Assembly (NCBI GenBank): GCA_021521415.1
Contig: JAIQDT010003577.1
Location: 1 to 64,000, forward strand
DNA from: Bidens hawaiensis
Taxonomy: Eukaryota; Streptophyta; Magnoliopsida; Asterales; Asteraceae
DNA length: 64,000 nt
Direction of reading: 5' to 3'
Within the stretch, counting starts at the first letter, position 1; the number at the start of each line of letters is the position of its first letter. The notes below the pieces were generated by a model. That model saw only the letters and a list, made by a program, of their open reading frames with translations. It had not been told where the DNA came from and made no database searches. Below are positions 46,773 to 58,636 of this stretch, piece by piece. The translations under genes were made by a program, and so were the position numbers.

Positions 46773-47665
46773 GAGCATCCACAACAACAAACTTTCATAT
46801 CAGCGCCACATCAGATTTCAAACTTTTTTTAAAAACTCACACTTTCTTCCACAACAACAAACCTCACAAACCTCCACCTAACTATCCATATCATCACCTA
46901 CTTTAACAATTATTTAACATAAACAAAGGAAATTATGTTTACAATAGTTTTTTAATATCTTGTATGCGTTTAATTAAATTAAAGATATAAATAATATTCT
47001 TATCCTCTTAATGATTAACCAAGGCATATTTTTTCTATCTTTTCGTTACGAAATTTTGCTTTTCTAACACTATATAGTATATAGTTTGTATATACATCAA
47101 CTTGTTATTTATAATATAAACGGAGAAAAATCATTATAGAAATTGATTTAAGACAAACTAAATTATTATATATATTTACCATAGTTGGATCCAGCAAATA
47201 TTAATTTACTATTAATTTATACAAATTCTTTTGTTTTGGTTAGTAGTGGTACATAATAAAGCAAACTTATAATAAAGAAGAATGAAAATGGGTTGCCAAG
47301 TGTTCGTCGGAAAAACCCAACATCAATAAATCTATTAATATGGTCAGATCTGGTTGTACAGCACCCGATCCATCCATTTTTAACCTTCGCCGGAAAGCTG
47401 TTGTTGCTTCCGAAATTTCCATCAGACTTTGCCGGTAACTCTGATCTGATTGTGAATCGACCTTCCGGAGTTTCTATTCGGGGATGACAGAATATAAAAA
47501 GAAGATTAATTGCCACATGGAGTTTGCTTCTAGTTTGTGTCTGCAAACTTACTTTTCAGACTGCAGCCAAGAACCAACTCTACATCGGTAAAGTCAGGCG
47601 ATCTCTCGTCCTCTTGTTTCCTGCTAGATTCAGACGGTGCCACATTGGCACCGTTGTAGATGCTC
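46773..47665. mobile_element. Tourist-like (PIF/Harbinger) non-autonomous element, 893 bp
   Basis: Ends GAGCATCCACAAC and inverse GAGCATCTACAAC, with TTA on each side (46770-46772 and 47666-47668). The inner part 47290-47490 is more GC-rich and has an open minus frame (47217-47546) without a recognised domain; it could be captured host sequence. Confidence 0.75.
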
Positions 47666-47801
47666 TTATGCCTAAAAGAGGTGTAGTGGATGAAGCATAT
47701 TACAATAATTACCTCATTGTTATTTTTCTTTTTTATTTAAAATAAAGCAAATAACATTTTATTAAATAAAATAAATAAATTTTACATTAAAATTAAAACT
47801 A

Positions 47802-48468
47802 CTAGAAATTACCCGTCTTCGTCTCAGTCGAGCTCGTTTTCACTTTCCTCGTCTCATTCGTCATCCCGCTTGATGCGTTTTCACCTTCGCCTTGAATTGG
47901 CCGAACCGACCAAGCGTGTTGGACCAAATCCGTCGTAAAGGCATTACGTATCTCGCTTGAACGCATTTGATAAGCATTTTGGACCTTCTCCTTCATATTT
48001 GCTTGAGGTGGTTGTTGTTGGAAATTCTCTAGTATATATTGTTAACATATGCTCACCAGCATGCAATATTATGAATGCATATATAGCATATCTCATTTTT
48101 TCCAATGCTCATGCACAACACTGATTTTTCAGGTAATGGCAACGTTGGCGAAGAACCCCAAAACACCTCTCGGTGTCCTTTCACAAAGACTCTTGTACTT
48201 TCTTAGAATACTTTCTCTTTTCATCCATTGGGTCTCTAAACATTATGACATATAATAGAATATTTTGGATATATCCCATATCCCAAATAGTATTCGTGTG
48301 GGTAGTAGTTAGGGTTATCCAATACAACGTGACTGGTGAGGTAGCGGAGATGTAATACTCTATCATGGGCGACGCCTCCAAAACGTTTATGTCGTTGTTG
48401 GACCCAGGGCTACCAAAGTAGGTCGACCAAACCCAAAGGTCGTACGAAGAAACCACTTGAAGACTCAC
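47802..48468 (-). pseudogene. PIF/Harbinger transposase fragment (element E)
   Basis: Starts near 48468 with LQVVSSYDLWVWSTYFGSPG and SNNDINVLEASPMIEYY, the well-conserved core of the family around its second catalytic Asp, then DMGYIQNILLYVIMFRDPMD. After a decayed stretch the C-terminus at 47996-47802 has AYQMRSSEIRNAFTTDLVQHAW and a Glu/Thr-rich tail. The N-terminal half and much of the middle are gone. Relative of the remnant at 43744-46357 but diverged and opposite in orientation. Confidence 0.78.
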
Positions 48469-48472
48469 TATT

Positions 48473-48982
48473 GGTACTTTCTTGTCATCATGTGCATATC
48501 GACTGTTGCATTCGTTAATTTCAAATCCGAAACCCGACCCGTTTTAAATTTCCAGTTTTTCTTATATATATACATATAATGTTATTAATTAATCTCAAGT
48601 TTCGTTTCAGGTATTTTATGTGATCATTTCTATGCAATTATATATTTCACCCCCTTGTAGTATTGCATCTCATTTAAAACATTCATAATTAAGATAATCT
48701 ATTCATGTACATATCCAATGCAATTCACTTGAACTATTATTATTATAATCATTACCATATATTCATATGTTGTTTTTTAAACTAATAAAAATAAACCAAT
48801 CAATGCTTTAAATTGAATAAATTTATTGAAAGAGTTAAGCATTTTGTAAACCTTTTAAACCATTAATTTTTTGTTTTTATTTATGTTAAACATGATTAAA
48901 TTCCATAAATTCTATAATCATAACAATTCGACAATTTCACAATAAAGAGGACTAATATTTTATTATTTTCACACCTCAATAC
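48473..48982. other. AT-rich DNA, no gene seen
   Basis: I see no feature between the Harbinger fragment and the LTR of element B. Confidence 0.5.
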
Positions 48983-49392
48983 TGTAGGTTCCTAGCTGGA
49001 TCTACACAAGAGTATCTCGTAACACGAGGGTGCGGAATTCCTTACATATACGATACGAGTGTTTACACAAGAGATACGTAAGTAACACGTAACATGTAAA
49101 GACAAACTATTACTTGTTATATCGATGTAAAGACCAAAACACCAAACAAGTTTCAAGACTGCTTACAAACCAAATCTGCCAAAAAGTCACTAAACAAAAC
49201 GGCGCAAGTTAGGTTAAGTACTAAGACAACTTCGCCTAACACCATAGGCGAAGTTGTCCCTAACTTCGCCACACCATAAGTTCGCTAAACCCAATAGCAA
49301 TACTAACACGTTCATCAAAACATAAGAACAATGTAACGATTACATACACAATAGACACGAGATAAATGAACTACTGGCATCATGCACCAACA
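48983..49392 (-). repeat. 3' LTR of copia element B (410 bp)
   Basis: Minus strand starts TGTTGGTGCATGATG and ends GGAACCTACA. The GGCGAAGTT cluster is at about 49199-49285. The TATA box of A's LTR is degraded here: TTATATAACCT in A corresponds to a TACTTAACCT-like text. Confidence 0.88.
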
Positions 49393-49470
49393 GACTCCCC
49401 CTTGTCAGTAGCTTCATTTCTCTTACATCTTCGTCTTGTCTTGTAATCCAAAAACCCGTATCTTCCGTCT

Positions 49471-52409
49471 TCAAGTATGAACACCCTGTCTCACACAAAC
49501 TGAGACCACCCTTTGGTATTTCTTCGCTTCGTCCTTCCAAGCAGGGATATAAAAGATCTTCTTATCATTGAGTACCTGCAAATCAGCTTGAGACAAGTTA
49601 ACCAAGTGCATAGGATCATACACCCTTAAGATCTCTTGTTCATCTTGATCTTCCATCACAGCTTCGGCAGTCTGGCAGTCAACATACCACCATTTAAGAT
49701 CCTTCAACACATCTTGAGGCATGATCTTCATTGGAACCTCTTTCAAACATCGAATCGGTTTGTACTTCATCACCATCCAGGGCTTGCCATCAGCCCGCAT
49801 TCCCCGTTCCATATCTTCAATCAACTTCCCCTTTTGAGGCTTCAACAGCTCAAACTTTTTCTCCTTCACCACTTCACTCCATACTATCTTACCAACCCAG
49901 CTAACAAAATTATCACCACTTCTATTAATCAACCTCAAGTGAGCCAAATCCTTCACTTCACACTCAGGCAACGTATTGAACGATCTCAACCTCTTAGCAA
50001 AATACTGAATCCCATCGTACCTTTTGATCACAAACAACTTGAGTATATCATCATAAATCCAACAAATATTTCCCTTCTTCGATTCAGCGTAGCCTTTTAT
50101 ATTATAACTCTTCCTGAACATCGTCGGTACCACTGGCTTCTTTGTCTTGATAAACCACTGAGCACATCCTTCTTTCCACGTTGGCTGTTCCTCCCACTCA
50201 GAATCACCCGACACATTATCACCTTGACTCAAACTTTCTTGACCAGCACTAGGAAAGTCATGCTCAACACTATCATCAGGTATCTCACCTTCCTCTAAGC
50301 CACTATCAATCTCAATTTGTTCACAAATTTTCTCAATCTCACTAAAAGACAGCACATCTTCACACATATCTTCCTCATCATCTACCACAACCATTTCACC
50401 ACCTGCACTACCCGATGGAGCCGTAGACTCCCCCTGAGATGTGGAAGCCCCAAGAGTTTGTTCAGTTCTTGGCAGCTCACCACCTGCATCTTTCGATGCA
50501 TTGGGATCATCGTCTTTGTCCTGTCTCCTCTTTGTTCTCAACTCATCACCTTTGCAACTAGTCTCCCCTGAGATGCTAAGAACTGCTTCAAAGCATTAAA
50601 AAGTTTACCATTTTCAATAAGAAGAGATGACTGAATTTGGTTTTCAGCCACTAGCCGTTGAATAACTTGTGTCTGAATGAGATTTATTCAGGACTGCTCA
50701 GCAACAACCCTTTCAAGAGTTGCAATCCGCTCAGAATCCGACAAGGTAGTGTCCAAATTAGAATTCATGTGAGAAGTATCCTAAGCATAAGGCGGTGGAA
50801 TGCCCAAGCTTACTGAAATAGCAAATGTAGACGGTGTGGTAACTGTAGGTGAAACAGAGATAGATAACCCAGCAGTAACCACCAGTGTGGATTCAACAAA
50901 CATAGCAACCACCTCCGACGGAGTAACAGAAGGAGGTGGTAAAGAAACAATCTCTGGTGTAGACACCTGTACCGTAGAGGGAGCAATAGATGGTGCTGAC
51001 AAAGCCACCGTTGGTACACTAGAGGTCACTAGTAATGGATCAGATGAAGATGGAGGTAGCATAGACATACCAGATAACAATGGTGGGGCAAAATGAAAAA
51101 CACTCGAACTTTCACCAGCTCTAGCCTTCTTTGATCTCCGTACAAAGGCATACAACTCCTCCTCATAATCTGACTCGCTATCATCTGAATCCTTCTTTCG
51201 TTTTCCTTGGATCCTTTCTTGTGCAGCCAGAACTCTCTGAGCTTCAACAGCTTCATCAGTGGAAGAATCAGATAACGTTTCCTCAAAATCCTCCACTGAA
51301 GCAATAGATAGACCCGCAGATGTACCAACCAGAGAAGCATGCACACTAGAAACATCAACTGCTGAGGCTTGAACTTCAGCAGGATCAACCGTATCCATAT
51401 CAAAGAAACCTTGCCCTCCAAAGGCAACCTCAAGATTAACTTGTTTGGTGGGAGCTGCGACTGGGTCAACAATAGGAACTTCTTGAACCACTTGTGGTGG
51501 TTGAATCACAGGAGATGGTTGAGGAATATCGACTTGTGGCGGAGTAGGATCATTAAAACCATCATCCGGTGGAGCAACATAAGCAGGATAGACAAGATAC
51601 CCAAATAAAGCAGTGTGCCTCAGACGAAGTTCAGCCTTACTTCGTGCACTAGATATCCTACACTGTGCAAAGATTCTTTTGTTTATACTTTCCACATAAG
51701 ATATAGGGCGACGTTGTGGCAGATTGGGTGCGACATGATTAAGAATCATCTGTAGAAATCTGGGATACATTAAGAAACGTTCCCGTGCCACAGCTCGTCT
51801 CTGACGATCAATCTCATAGAACACCATTTGACTGAAGCTCTACGGTTTATTATAGGTCAATACGGTCATCGCAGACTGCATCTTCGCACCCATGCCATCT
51901 GATCCAGCCTTGCGACCAAACATGCACACAATCAACACGTGCATTAAGAAACGCCACTGGTCTAAAAGAAATCCCTTTCTACGTTGTGAATCTTCCAACG
52001 GACTCGAGTACCCCATACGAAGAAAAGCTCCGTCTATGAAAGTAGCTGAATACTCCGTAGGATCCTGAGTGGTTTCAACTCCGAACTATAGAGCTTCCCA
52101 AATTTGATTGGCTGAGAACTGTATCACTTGTTCATTGACTATAGCACACATGACCGGAGGTTCCACGCGATAATCATACTCAACCGTTCTCCAAAAGTCT
52201 TCAATATTTGGTAGAGATATCGGCAGAGAAGTAGTGATAGAATGAAAGATACGTGAACGTATGAGAAACGAGATGATCCCAACAAAATCCTCAGCTCCAC
52301 GACTATCCGGATCCAAAGTAACGAACATATTGTGACCCAGAAAGAATTGTCTCTTATCACCGTCTCCTTCGTCACCACCAGTGCTACCAGCACCTGCCAT
52401 AGCAGCCAT
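49471..52409 (-). pseudogene. extra 3' ORF protein of copia element B (several stops)
   Basis: Homologue of 7430-10371. Three open pieces: 52409-52086 (N-terminus, start MAAMAGAGS, ended by TAG), 51827-50781 (from MVFYEIDRQRR through the Pro/Ser/Thr-rich region with GKRKKDSDDSESDYEEEL, ended by TAG) and 50541-49471 (Ser/acidic linker, then the C-terminal domain from EWEEQPTWKEGC to VCVRQGVHT). The leucine-rich coiled coil lies in the disrupted part at about 50580-50760. The C-terminal domain is better kept than the linker, which suggests past selection on it. No membrane segment. Confidence 0.82.
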
Positions 52410-52411
52410 AT

Positions 52412-52836
52412 CTGCAAAACAAATGAGCTAAGTTAGACATATGTATACTCAGTTTGTAACTTCACTTAGTATGTAAGTAGCGAAGCTAGTGTTTTGGCGA
52501 AGTTGTGACCAAAAGTTTTAAAGAAGCGAAGTTATTGAGTGAGCGAAGTTAGAGATAAGTTCGCTATAAGGCAACTTCGCCTTCTGACAACTTCGATGCA
52601 TAAAAAAAGCCGAACACGAGATTCTTTTCAGTTGTAAACACTAACAATCAGAGACTGAAAACACGTATGAGTAAGTTTGATTAAGGCTTTGGAGGTCCTA
52701 ATATCACCAAAATAGTCGAAAACCAAAGAATATTAATGTTTTTAGGGTTATTCAAGAAAACCGATCAAACTTTGACATTATGGAACCGATTAACAAACTA
52801 AACAAGTAAATTATGGATCGATAGAGGCCACTAAAC
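52412..52836 (-). other. putative leader intron of element B, with GGCGAAGTT motifs
   Basis: Minus strand: TTTGTTTTGCAG acceptor two bases before the ATG, with GTCTAACTTAG as branch point. Best donor is AATAAG/GTTTAG at 52836. Motif copies occur at about 52488-52595. Confidence 0.42.
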
Positions 52837-52940
52837 CTTATTAGAAGACGAAAATCAGATTACAAGAAGGATGATTCAGAGAACAAGTTCGCCAAGGGTT
52901 TAAGAAAATATGGTTTGACCAAATTTGACATATGTCTGCC

Positions 52941-53020
52941 TTTTATACTTTTGAGAAAAACCCAGGGGCGAAGTTATACTAACTTCGCCTGGTGGATAAC
53001 TTCGGCACAACGAAGTTAGT
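52941..53020 (-). promoter_or_regulatory. putative internal promoter of element B
   Basis: On the minus strand, motifs at 52966-53020 (GGCGAAGTT and AACTTCGCC forms, some mutated) precede AGTATAAAAGGC (52939-52949). Same order as in A and C. Confidence 0.45.
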
Positions 53021-54284
53021 TTTAGAAAACGATCAAAAACGAGTAACCAAGATTTTATTTAAAACACAATTAAGACAAACATATAAAGTAATAAAAACAG
53101 AAGTAATAATAATAAAAAGGCGGGATCAAATTTCAGTATTTCAGAGTACCCTGCATGTTTAAGAAAAGATTTGAATAGGAATCATACTGATTAAGAGGGT
53201 TGTCACTAGGATTCATGTTCAGCGTTATTATGACATAGAGAAACAGGTTGCAGGCAGGTATGAGACTTAGCATGGTTTTCATTGCTTCTGTGATACGGAT
53301 TAGTTTCAATTAGGCTCAAAAGTTAGATGGACATCACTTAAGGAACTATGATGCCTCCTATCAATTCTCAAGGTGTATTTGGCTTTCCCCAGATCACCCC
53401 GATTTGACTTCGACCCTTAGTGTCTGATCAAACAATGTACATGTGAGTCGGCTTTACAAATCTTTCACTTAGCTTTCACAAGACTCAGTTGGTGCCTCAT
53501 CCATTTAGTTTTGGACTCTATGAATTTCAAAAGCAATAAGACATAATAATTTTTTTTAAATAGAATCATAACGAACACCTGCAAGTCCCGAATCTAGATC
53601 ATTGTAGAAAGATAACACAATATTCGCAAGAATCAAGACACTCACGGGCTTGTGTATGACTGGATAATCACTTTTCTGCTTATCATTCGGAGAGATATAT
53701 GTGGATATATGCACATTTCAAAATGACTCTCCACATTAAATCGAGTAAGTTTAATTTGTATCACTTCTACTTTTACGCACCATGGAAAGCTACCGTACCA
53801 AACAATGGTTGTTCTAAAGGCTTTTAAGCCTAATAACATCATCCGTTAGGCACACAAAATCAATTCATCTATCACTTTACATAAGGTTGGATAAATTTTC
53901 AATTTAACACCAATTTTGAAGCTTCGTGAGAAGCTATAGACTGAAAAAATATATCATTTCCCTAAAAAAATATATTCAGACGCCCCGATCATTTCTAAGT
54001 CTTTAGGTAAATGGCTATCCTAAAAATCCAGTGGATTAGCAGGACCAACCACATATGAATATGTGTCCCTCTTACTGAGTATAACCGACATAATTTTCAG
54101 CGAAGGAATAAAAACACATCATAAACCGCCCCAGTTGCCTTCAGTTATTAGGTTAATGGCTATCCTTTAAATCTACAAGTAGATGCAAGGACCAAACATA
54201 TTCAAGAATATGTCCTTCAAACTTAAGCTACCGAAATAATTCTCAGCAATTGTGATGTTTTTTTTAAAGACAAAAAGAATTCGG
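53021..54284 (-). other. pol to extra-ORF spacer of element B
   Basis: No gene. Aligns by order and phrases with the spacers of A and C, including the GAAGGACATAT / GAGGGACACATA repeat blocks near 54060-54230 and G-rich purine runs. Confidence 0.55.
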
Positions 54285-55283
54285 TTACACGGGATTGATC
54301 ATCCCATTAAGCTGAATAAGGTTATGAAAACGGGACCGGTCAAAAGCTTTTGTAAAAAGATCGGCAAAGTTATCCATTGAATTAACCTTTTCAAGCACGA
54401 TTAATTTCTTCTCAGCACAATCCCGTATGAAATGATGACGAATGTCAATATGTTTTGTTTTACTTTGTTTAACGGGATTGTTAGTTACTGAGATAGCAGC
54501 AGTGTTATCAATGCAAATAGGAGTTTGAGTGAAATTCAGATCATAATCTCTTATTTGTTGTTGTATCCATAAAACCTGGGAGCAGCAGTTTGATGCTGCC
54601 ATGTATTCTGCTTCACAGGTGGATATGGCCACAGAGGTCTGCTTCTTGCACTGCGAAGACACCAATCTTCCTCCGAGAAACTGACAGCCACCAATTTTTT
54701 ACTTCATGTTCTGACTAAATCCTCCATAGTCAGAGTCAGTGTATGCTACCAGGTCCAGTTCTCCTCCTTTTGGATACTAGAGACCCAACTTAGGCTTTCT
54801 TTTAAGATACCGCAAAATCCTCTTTACTCCCTTCATGTGCGATTCCTTTGGGCTAGCCTGAAAATGAGCACAAAGACAACTGCAAACACAATGTCAGGTC
54901 TGGAAGCAGTTAAATACATCAAAGAACCTATAATAGCCCGATACTGAGTTGGATCCACATCTTCATCACTGTCGGTGTCAGCACCTAGTTTGTGGTTGAC
55001 ACAAATCGGAGTGTCAAACGGGGTGCTTTCTTCCATCTTAAAACGCTTAAGCACATCGTGAAAATATTTAGTTTGATGAATGAACATGCTATCCCTCTTC
55101 TGATCTACCTGCAAACCCAAAAAGAAATTTAATTCGCCCATAGCGCTCATCTCAAACCTCTTCTTCATGACCGCTTCAAACTCCTGACACATAGAAATTT
55201 TTGAGGCTGCGAAGATGATATCGTCCACATAGACCTGGACGAGAAGAAAATCATTCCCATTCTGCTTTACAAACAGTGTACTG
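54285..55283 (-). pseudogene. pol: copia pol C-terminal part of element B (RT end and RNase H)
   Basis: Begins at the junction with C in the text STLFVKQNGNDFLLVQ, then YVDDIIFAA, a long RT thumb/connection (FFLGLQVDQKRD) and, after an interrupted stretch near 54666-54830, RNase H with STCEAEYMAASN and IDNTAAISVTNNP, ending INPV. Everything upstream of the RT catalytic motif has been displaced by the insertion of C. Confidence 0.88.
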
Positions 55284-55744
55284 TGTAGGTTCCCCGGACG
55301 GATCACACGAGATATCCCGATATACACAGGTGCGGAATCCCTGTGTAGATCGTTACGGACGTAGAACACAAGCTCACAAACACACGAACACGATACGAAC
55401 AAAACCACGTTATATTAATAACTCGAACCGTGTTACTTATAGCCTCTCGACCTCACGTCACTCGACTCACTGAATTACACGTAAACTGAACTACTCGATC
55501 AACTAAAACTCTAACCCGTACATTATATAAATACACGACAACTTCGCCTCAGGCGAAGTTGTCCATAACTTCGCTCGTTCAACAAGTTTGCCTAGGCGAA
55601 CTTGTCAACAACTTCGCTTGGTTAACAAGTTCGCCTAGGCGAACTTGTCAACAACTTCGCTTTAAACAAACAATTACATAAACAATATTACAGACTCGAT
55701 TACAGACATTAGACATATGAACTACTGACATCTATGCACCAACA
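55284..55744 (-). repeat. 3' LTR of copia element C (461 bp)
   Basis: Minus strand starts TGTTGGTGCATAGATG and ends GGAACCTACA. It is longer than A and B mainly because of a 43-bp tandem duplication at about 55581-55662. Motif cluster 55540-55662, then (minus) TATTTATATAATG near 55523-55534 as probable TATA region. Confidence 0.9.
55581..55662 (-). repeat. 43-bp tandem duplication with a 24-bp perfect palindrome
   Basis: Units start at 55581 and 55624. The second contains a perfect palindrome at 55625-55648 whose half is ACAAGTTCGCCT; the first has one mismatch. Each unit also carries a CAACTTCGC half-site. Confidence 0.9.
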
Positions 55745-55808
55745 GACTCCCCCTTGGCAGTAGCTTCATATCTTGATCTTTCAGCTCTTGTCTCGTAATC
55801 CTGTATCT

Positions 55809-58634
55809 TCACGCGTGCACTCCTTCTCTAACACACACCGTGACTACTCGCTGATATTTCCTTGCTTCATCCTTCAAAGCAGGAATATAGAATATCTTCT
55901 TTTCATTCAACACTTGCAAATCAGCTTTCGATAAGTTAACAAGATGCATCGGGTCATACACCCTCAGCACTTCTTGTTCATCTTCGTCTTCCATCACGGC
56001 TTCAGCAGTCTGGCAATCAACGTACCACCATTTTAGATTCTTCAACACATCTTGAGGCATAGTCTTCATTGGAACCTCCTTGATGCATCGGATCGGTTTG
56101 TACTTCATCACCATCCATGGCTTGCCATCTGCTCTCAATCCCCTTTCTGTATCCTCCACGAGCTTTCCCTTCTGTGGCTTTAATAGTTCAAACTTCTTTT
56201 CTTTTATGCTTTCTTTCCACACAATCTTCTCAATCACTCTTGCCATGTTGTTGTCACTTCTGTTTATCAGGCCCAACCTGGCCAAATCTTTCACCTCACA
56301 TTCCGGCAACGTATTGAGAGATCTCAACATTCTTTTGAAGTATTGAATACCATCATAACGCTTCACCACAAACAACTTCATCTGTTCATCATAAATCCAA
56401 CAGATAATTCTTTTCTTCGACTCAGCATAGCCTTTGATGTTATAAGTCTTCTTGAACATGGCTGGAACAGCAGGCTTCTTGGTCTTAATAAACCAATTAG
56501 CACAGCCTTCCTTCCACCTAGGCTGCTCCTCCCACTCAGTCTCATCCATCTCAGCACCCATGTCGGCTTTCTCAACTTCAGGGATCTCGTGTTCAACGTC
56601 TTCTTCTACCATCTCCCCCTCTTCTATTCCATCTTCAATCACAATCTGCTCACCGATCTTCTCAATCATATCACTCGGCAGCACATCTTCATCAAACAAC
56701 ACATCATCGCTGAACATGTCATCGTCCAGCTCCTTCAACGCATCAATCACGTCATCCTCAACTAACACCACATCATCACCACCAGCCGCGTCGGTAGACT
56801 CCCCCTCAGCTGTGGAAGTACCAAGAGCTTAAGAAGTTCTTGGCAGCTCACCACCTGCATCTTTCGATGCATTGGGATCATCGTCACGGTCGTTTCTCTT
56901 CTTCGTTCTGAGCTCGTCGCCCTTACAGTTCATCTCCCCCTGAGATGCCAAGAACTCCTTCAAGGCATCTATAACTTTCCCATGCTCAACCAGGAGGGAT
57001 GCCTGTAGTTGATTTGCTTCCACTAGGCTTTGAATAGTCTTCGATTGCTCTGCCACGATCCGTTCTAGTGAAGCTATTCTCTCTGAGTCTGAAGTAGGCG
57101 TAGGCGAGACACCAGAAGCAGGCGTAACCGCAGGTGGTACCATACCTGATAACCCCGCAGCAGTGACGACCGTTGACTCTACAAATCGTGCAGCTACCAC
57201 CGACTGAGTAAGCGTTGGAGGCGGTAGAGACACGATCTCCGGAGTCGACGTCTGGATAGCAGTGATGGATGGAATGCCAGCCGATGATGTAGCCACCACG
57301 GGAACATCCGCAGCGCTTGTACTTGTCACCTGTACAGAAGAAGGAACAATGGACATACCAGACAGTGCGGCCGGAGCAAATCGTACAGTCCTTGAAGTCT
57401 CTCCAGCTCCCATGCCAGCACCTGTCCTTTCCCTTCTTGATCTTCTTATCAGCTTATGTATGTCTTCTTCCTCTTCCGACTCATCATCATCCTCCGTTCT
57501 CTTTCTCTTCCCTATCGTTCTTTCTCGAGACACCATCAACCGTCTCCCCTCATCCATAATCTCATCCAAATCTGAGTCAGCTATCGAAGTTGCTGCTCTA
57601 GTAACACTTACACCCGAACCCTGTGCAGCCGAGACCTGCACCTCTTCAACGTGATCCATATCAAAATAACCTTGACCTCCAAAAACAGCGTCAAGATCAA
57701 TATCCTCAGCAGCAGACACAACAGGCACAGCAGGAGCAGGAACAGCTTGAGTTGCTCTCGCCTGTCGCGGTTGAGGATCTCTGAACTCGTCCCCACCAGC
57801 AGGAACATACTCTGGGTTGATTAAAAACCCAAACAGTGGAGTATGCCTGGGACGACGTTCAGGGTTGCTCCTCGCACTCGACGTGCGGCATTGAGCAAAG
57901 ATACGTTTGCTCACCGATTCCACGTATCTTATCGGGCGTCTCTGAGGTAGAGTCGGAGCGACATGGTTCAATATCATCTGGATGAACCGTGGGTACATAA
58001 TGAACCGCTCCCGAGACATCGCCCTCCTCTGCCTATCAATCTCGTAGAAGACCATTTGACTGAAGCTATAACGTTTGTTATAGGTCAGTGCAGTCATTGC
58101 AGACTGCATGGTCGCACCCATACCGTCAGTGCCCGCCTTCCTCCCAGACATGCAAACTATCATAACGTGCATGAGGAAGCGCCACTGATCTAGAAGGAAA
58201 CCCTTCCTCCTTTGGGTATCCCCTAATGGACCAGAGTAGCCCATTCGGAGAAACGCTCCATCACGGAAAGGAGCTACGAACTCTGTAGGGTCGTCCCTCG
58301 TCTCTTCACCAAATCGTAACGCCACCCGAATCTGTTCAGAATTGAACTGAACTTGTTGATTGTTCACCGTCGCTCTCATGACCGGGGGCTCAACACGACA
58401 GTCGTATTCGACCGTCTGCCAGAAGTCTTCGATATTCGGCAAGGATATCGGCAGAGTGTTTGTTATGGCATGAAAAATCCTCGAGCGTAGGAGGAAAGTT
58501 ATTATCTCGCGGTAATCGTCCACACCGCTCGCCTCCGGGTCAAGTGTAATGTACATATTGTGACCCGGGAAGAATTGTCTATGATTGTCACCATCATCTC
58601 CTCCTGCACCTCCAGCACCAGCTACCGCAGCCAT
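55809..58634 (-). pseudogene. extra 3' ORF protein of copia element C (one break)
   Basis: Homologue of 7430-10371. First part 58634-56829 (601 codons): start MAAVAGAGGAGG, N-terminal domain to about residue 250 (FFPGHNMYITLDPE, SLPNIEDFWQTVEYD, DQWRFLMHVMIVCMSGRKAG, MYPRFIQMILNHVAP), low-complexity region with GKRKRTEDDDESEEEED, a leucine-heptad coiled coil near residues 515-575 (SERIASLERIVAEQS). A frame disruption just after GELPRT (near 56830) separates the second part, 56771-55809 (320 codons): acidic linker and the C-terminal domain from EWEEQPRWKEGCANW to REGVHA. The N-domain lacks the break seen in A. No signal peptide or membrane helix. Role unknown; an env-like label is not supported by sequence. 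Confidence 0.85.
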
Positions 58635-58636
58635 AT

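Larger units (their letters stand above)
46711..48472 (-). mobile_element. decayed PIF/Harbinger transposon E, minus strand, with nested MITE
   Basis: TGTGTAGTGGAT near 46717 matches the terminal motif of element D and is followed by TCACGTCACC, as in D's 3' end (GACGTGACG). A Tourist-like MITE (46773-47665) splits this end from the transposase remnant at 47802-48468. The 5' end of E is missing beyond 48472. Confidence 0.55.
48983..55283 (-). mobile_element. Ty1/copia element B, interrupted by element C
   Basis: Same family as A. From its 3' end: LTR (48983-49392), polypurine tract, extra ORF (49471-52409), leader intron and motif region, spacer, and the end of pol (54285-55283). Pol stops abruptly inside the RT domain where the LTR of C begins, so C inserted into B; the rest of B should lie beyond the right end of C, outside the window. 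B has the most stops of the three copies and is the oldest. Confidence 0.88.

Noticed and set aside
49636..50298. A 220-residue plus-strand protein
   Set aside because: It is antisense to the C-terminal domain of the extra ORF of element B and has no domain of its own.
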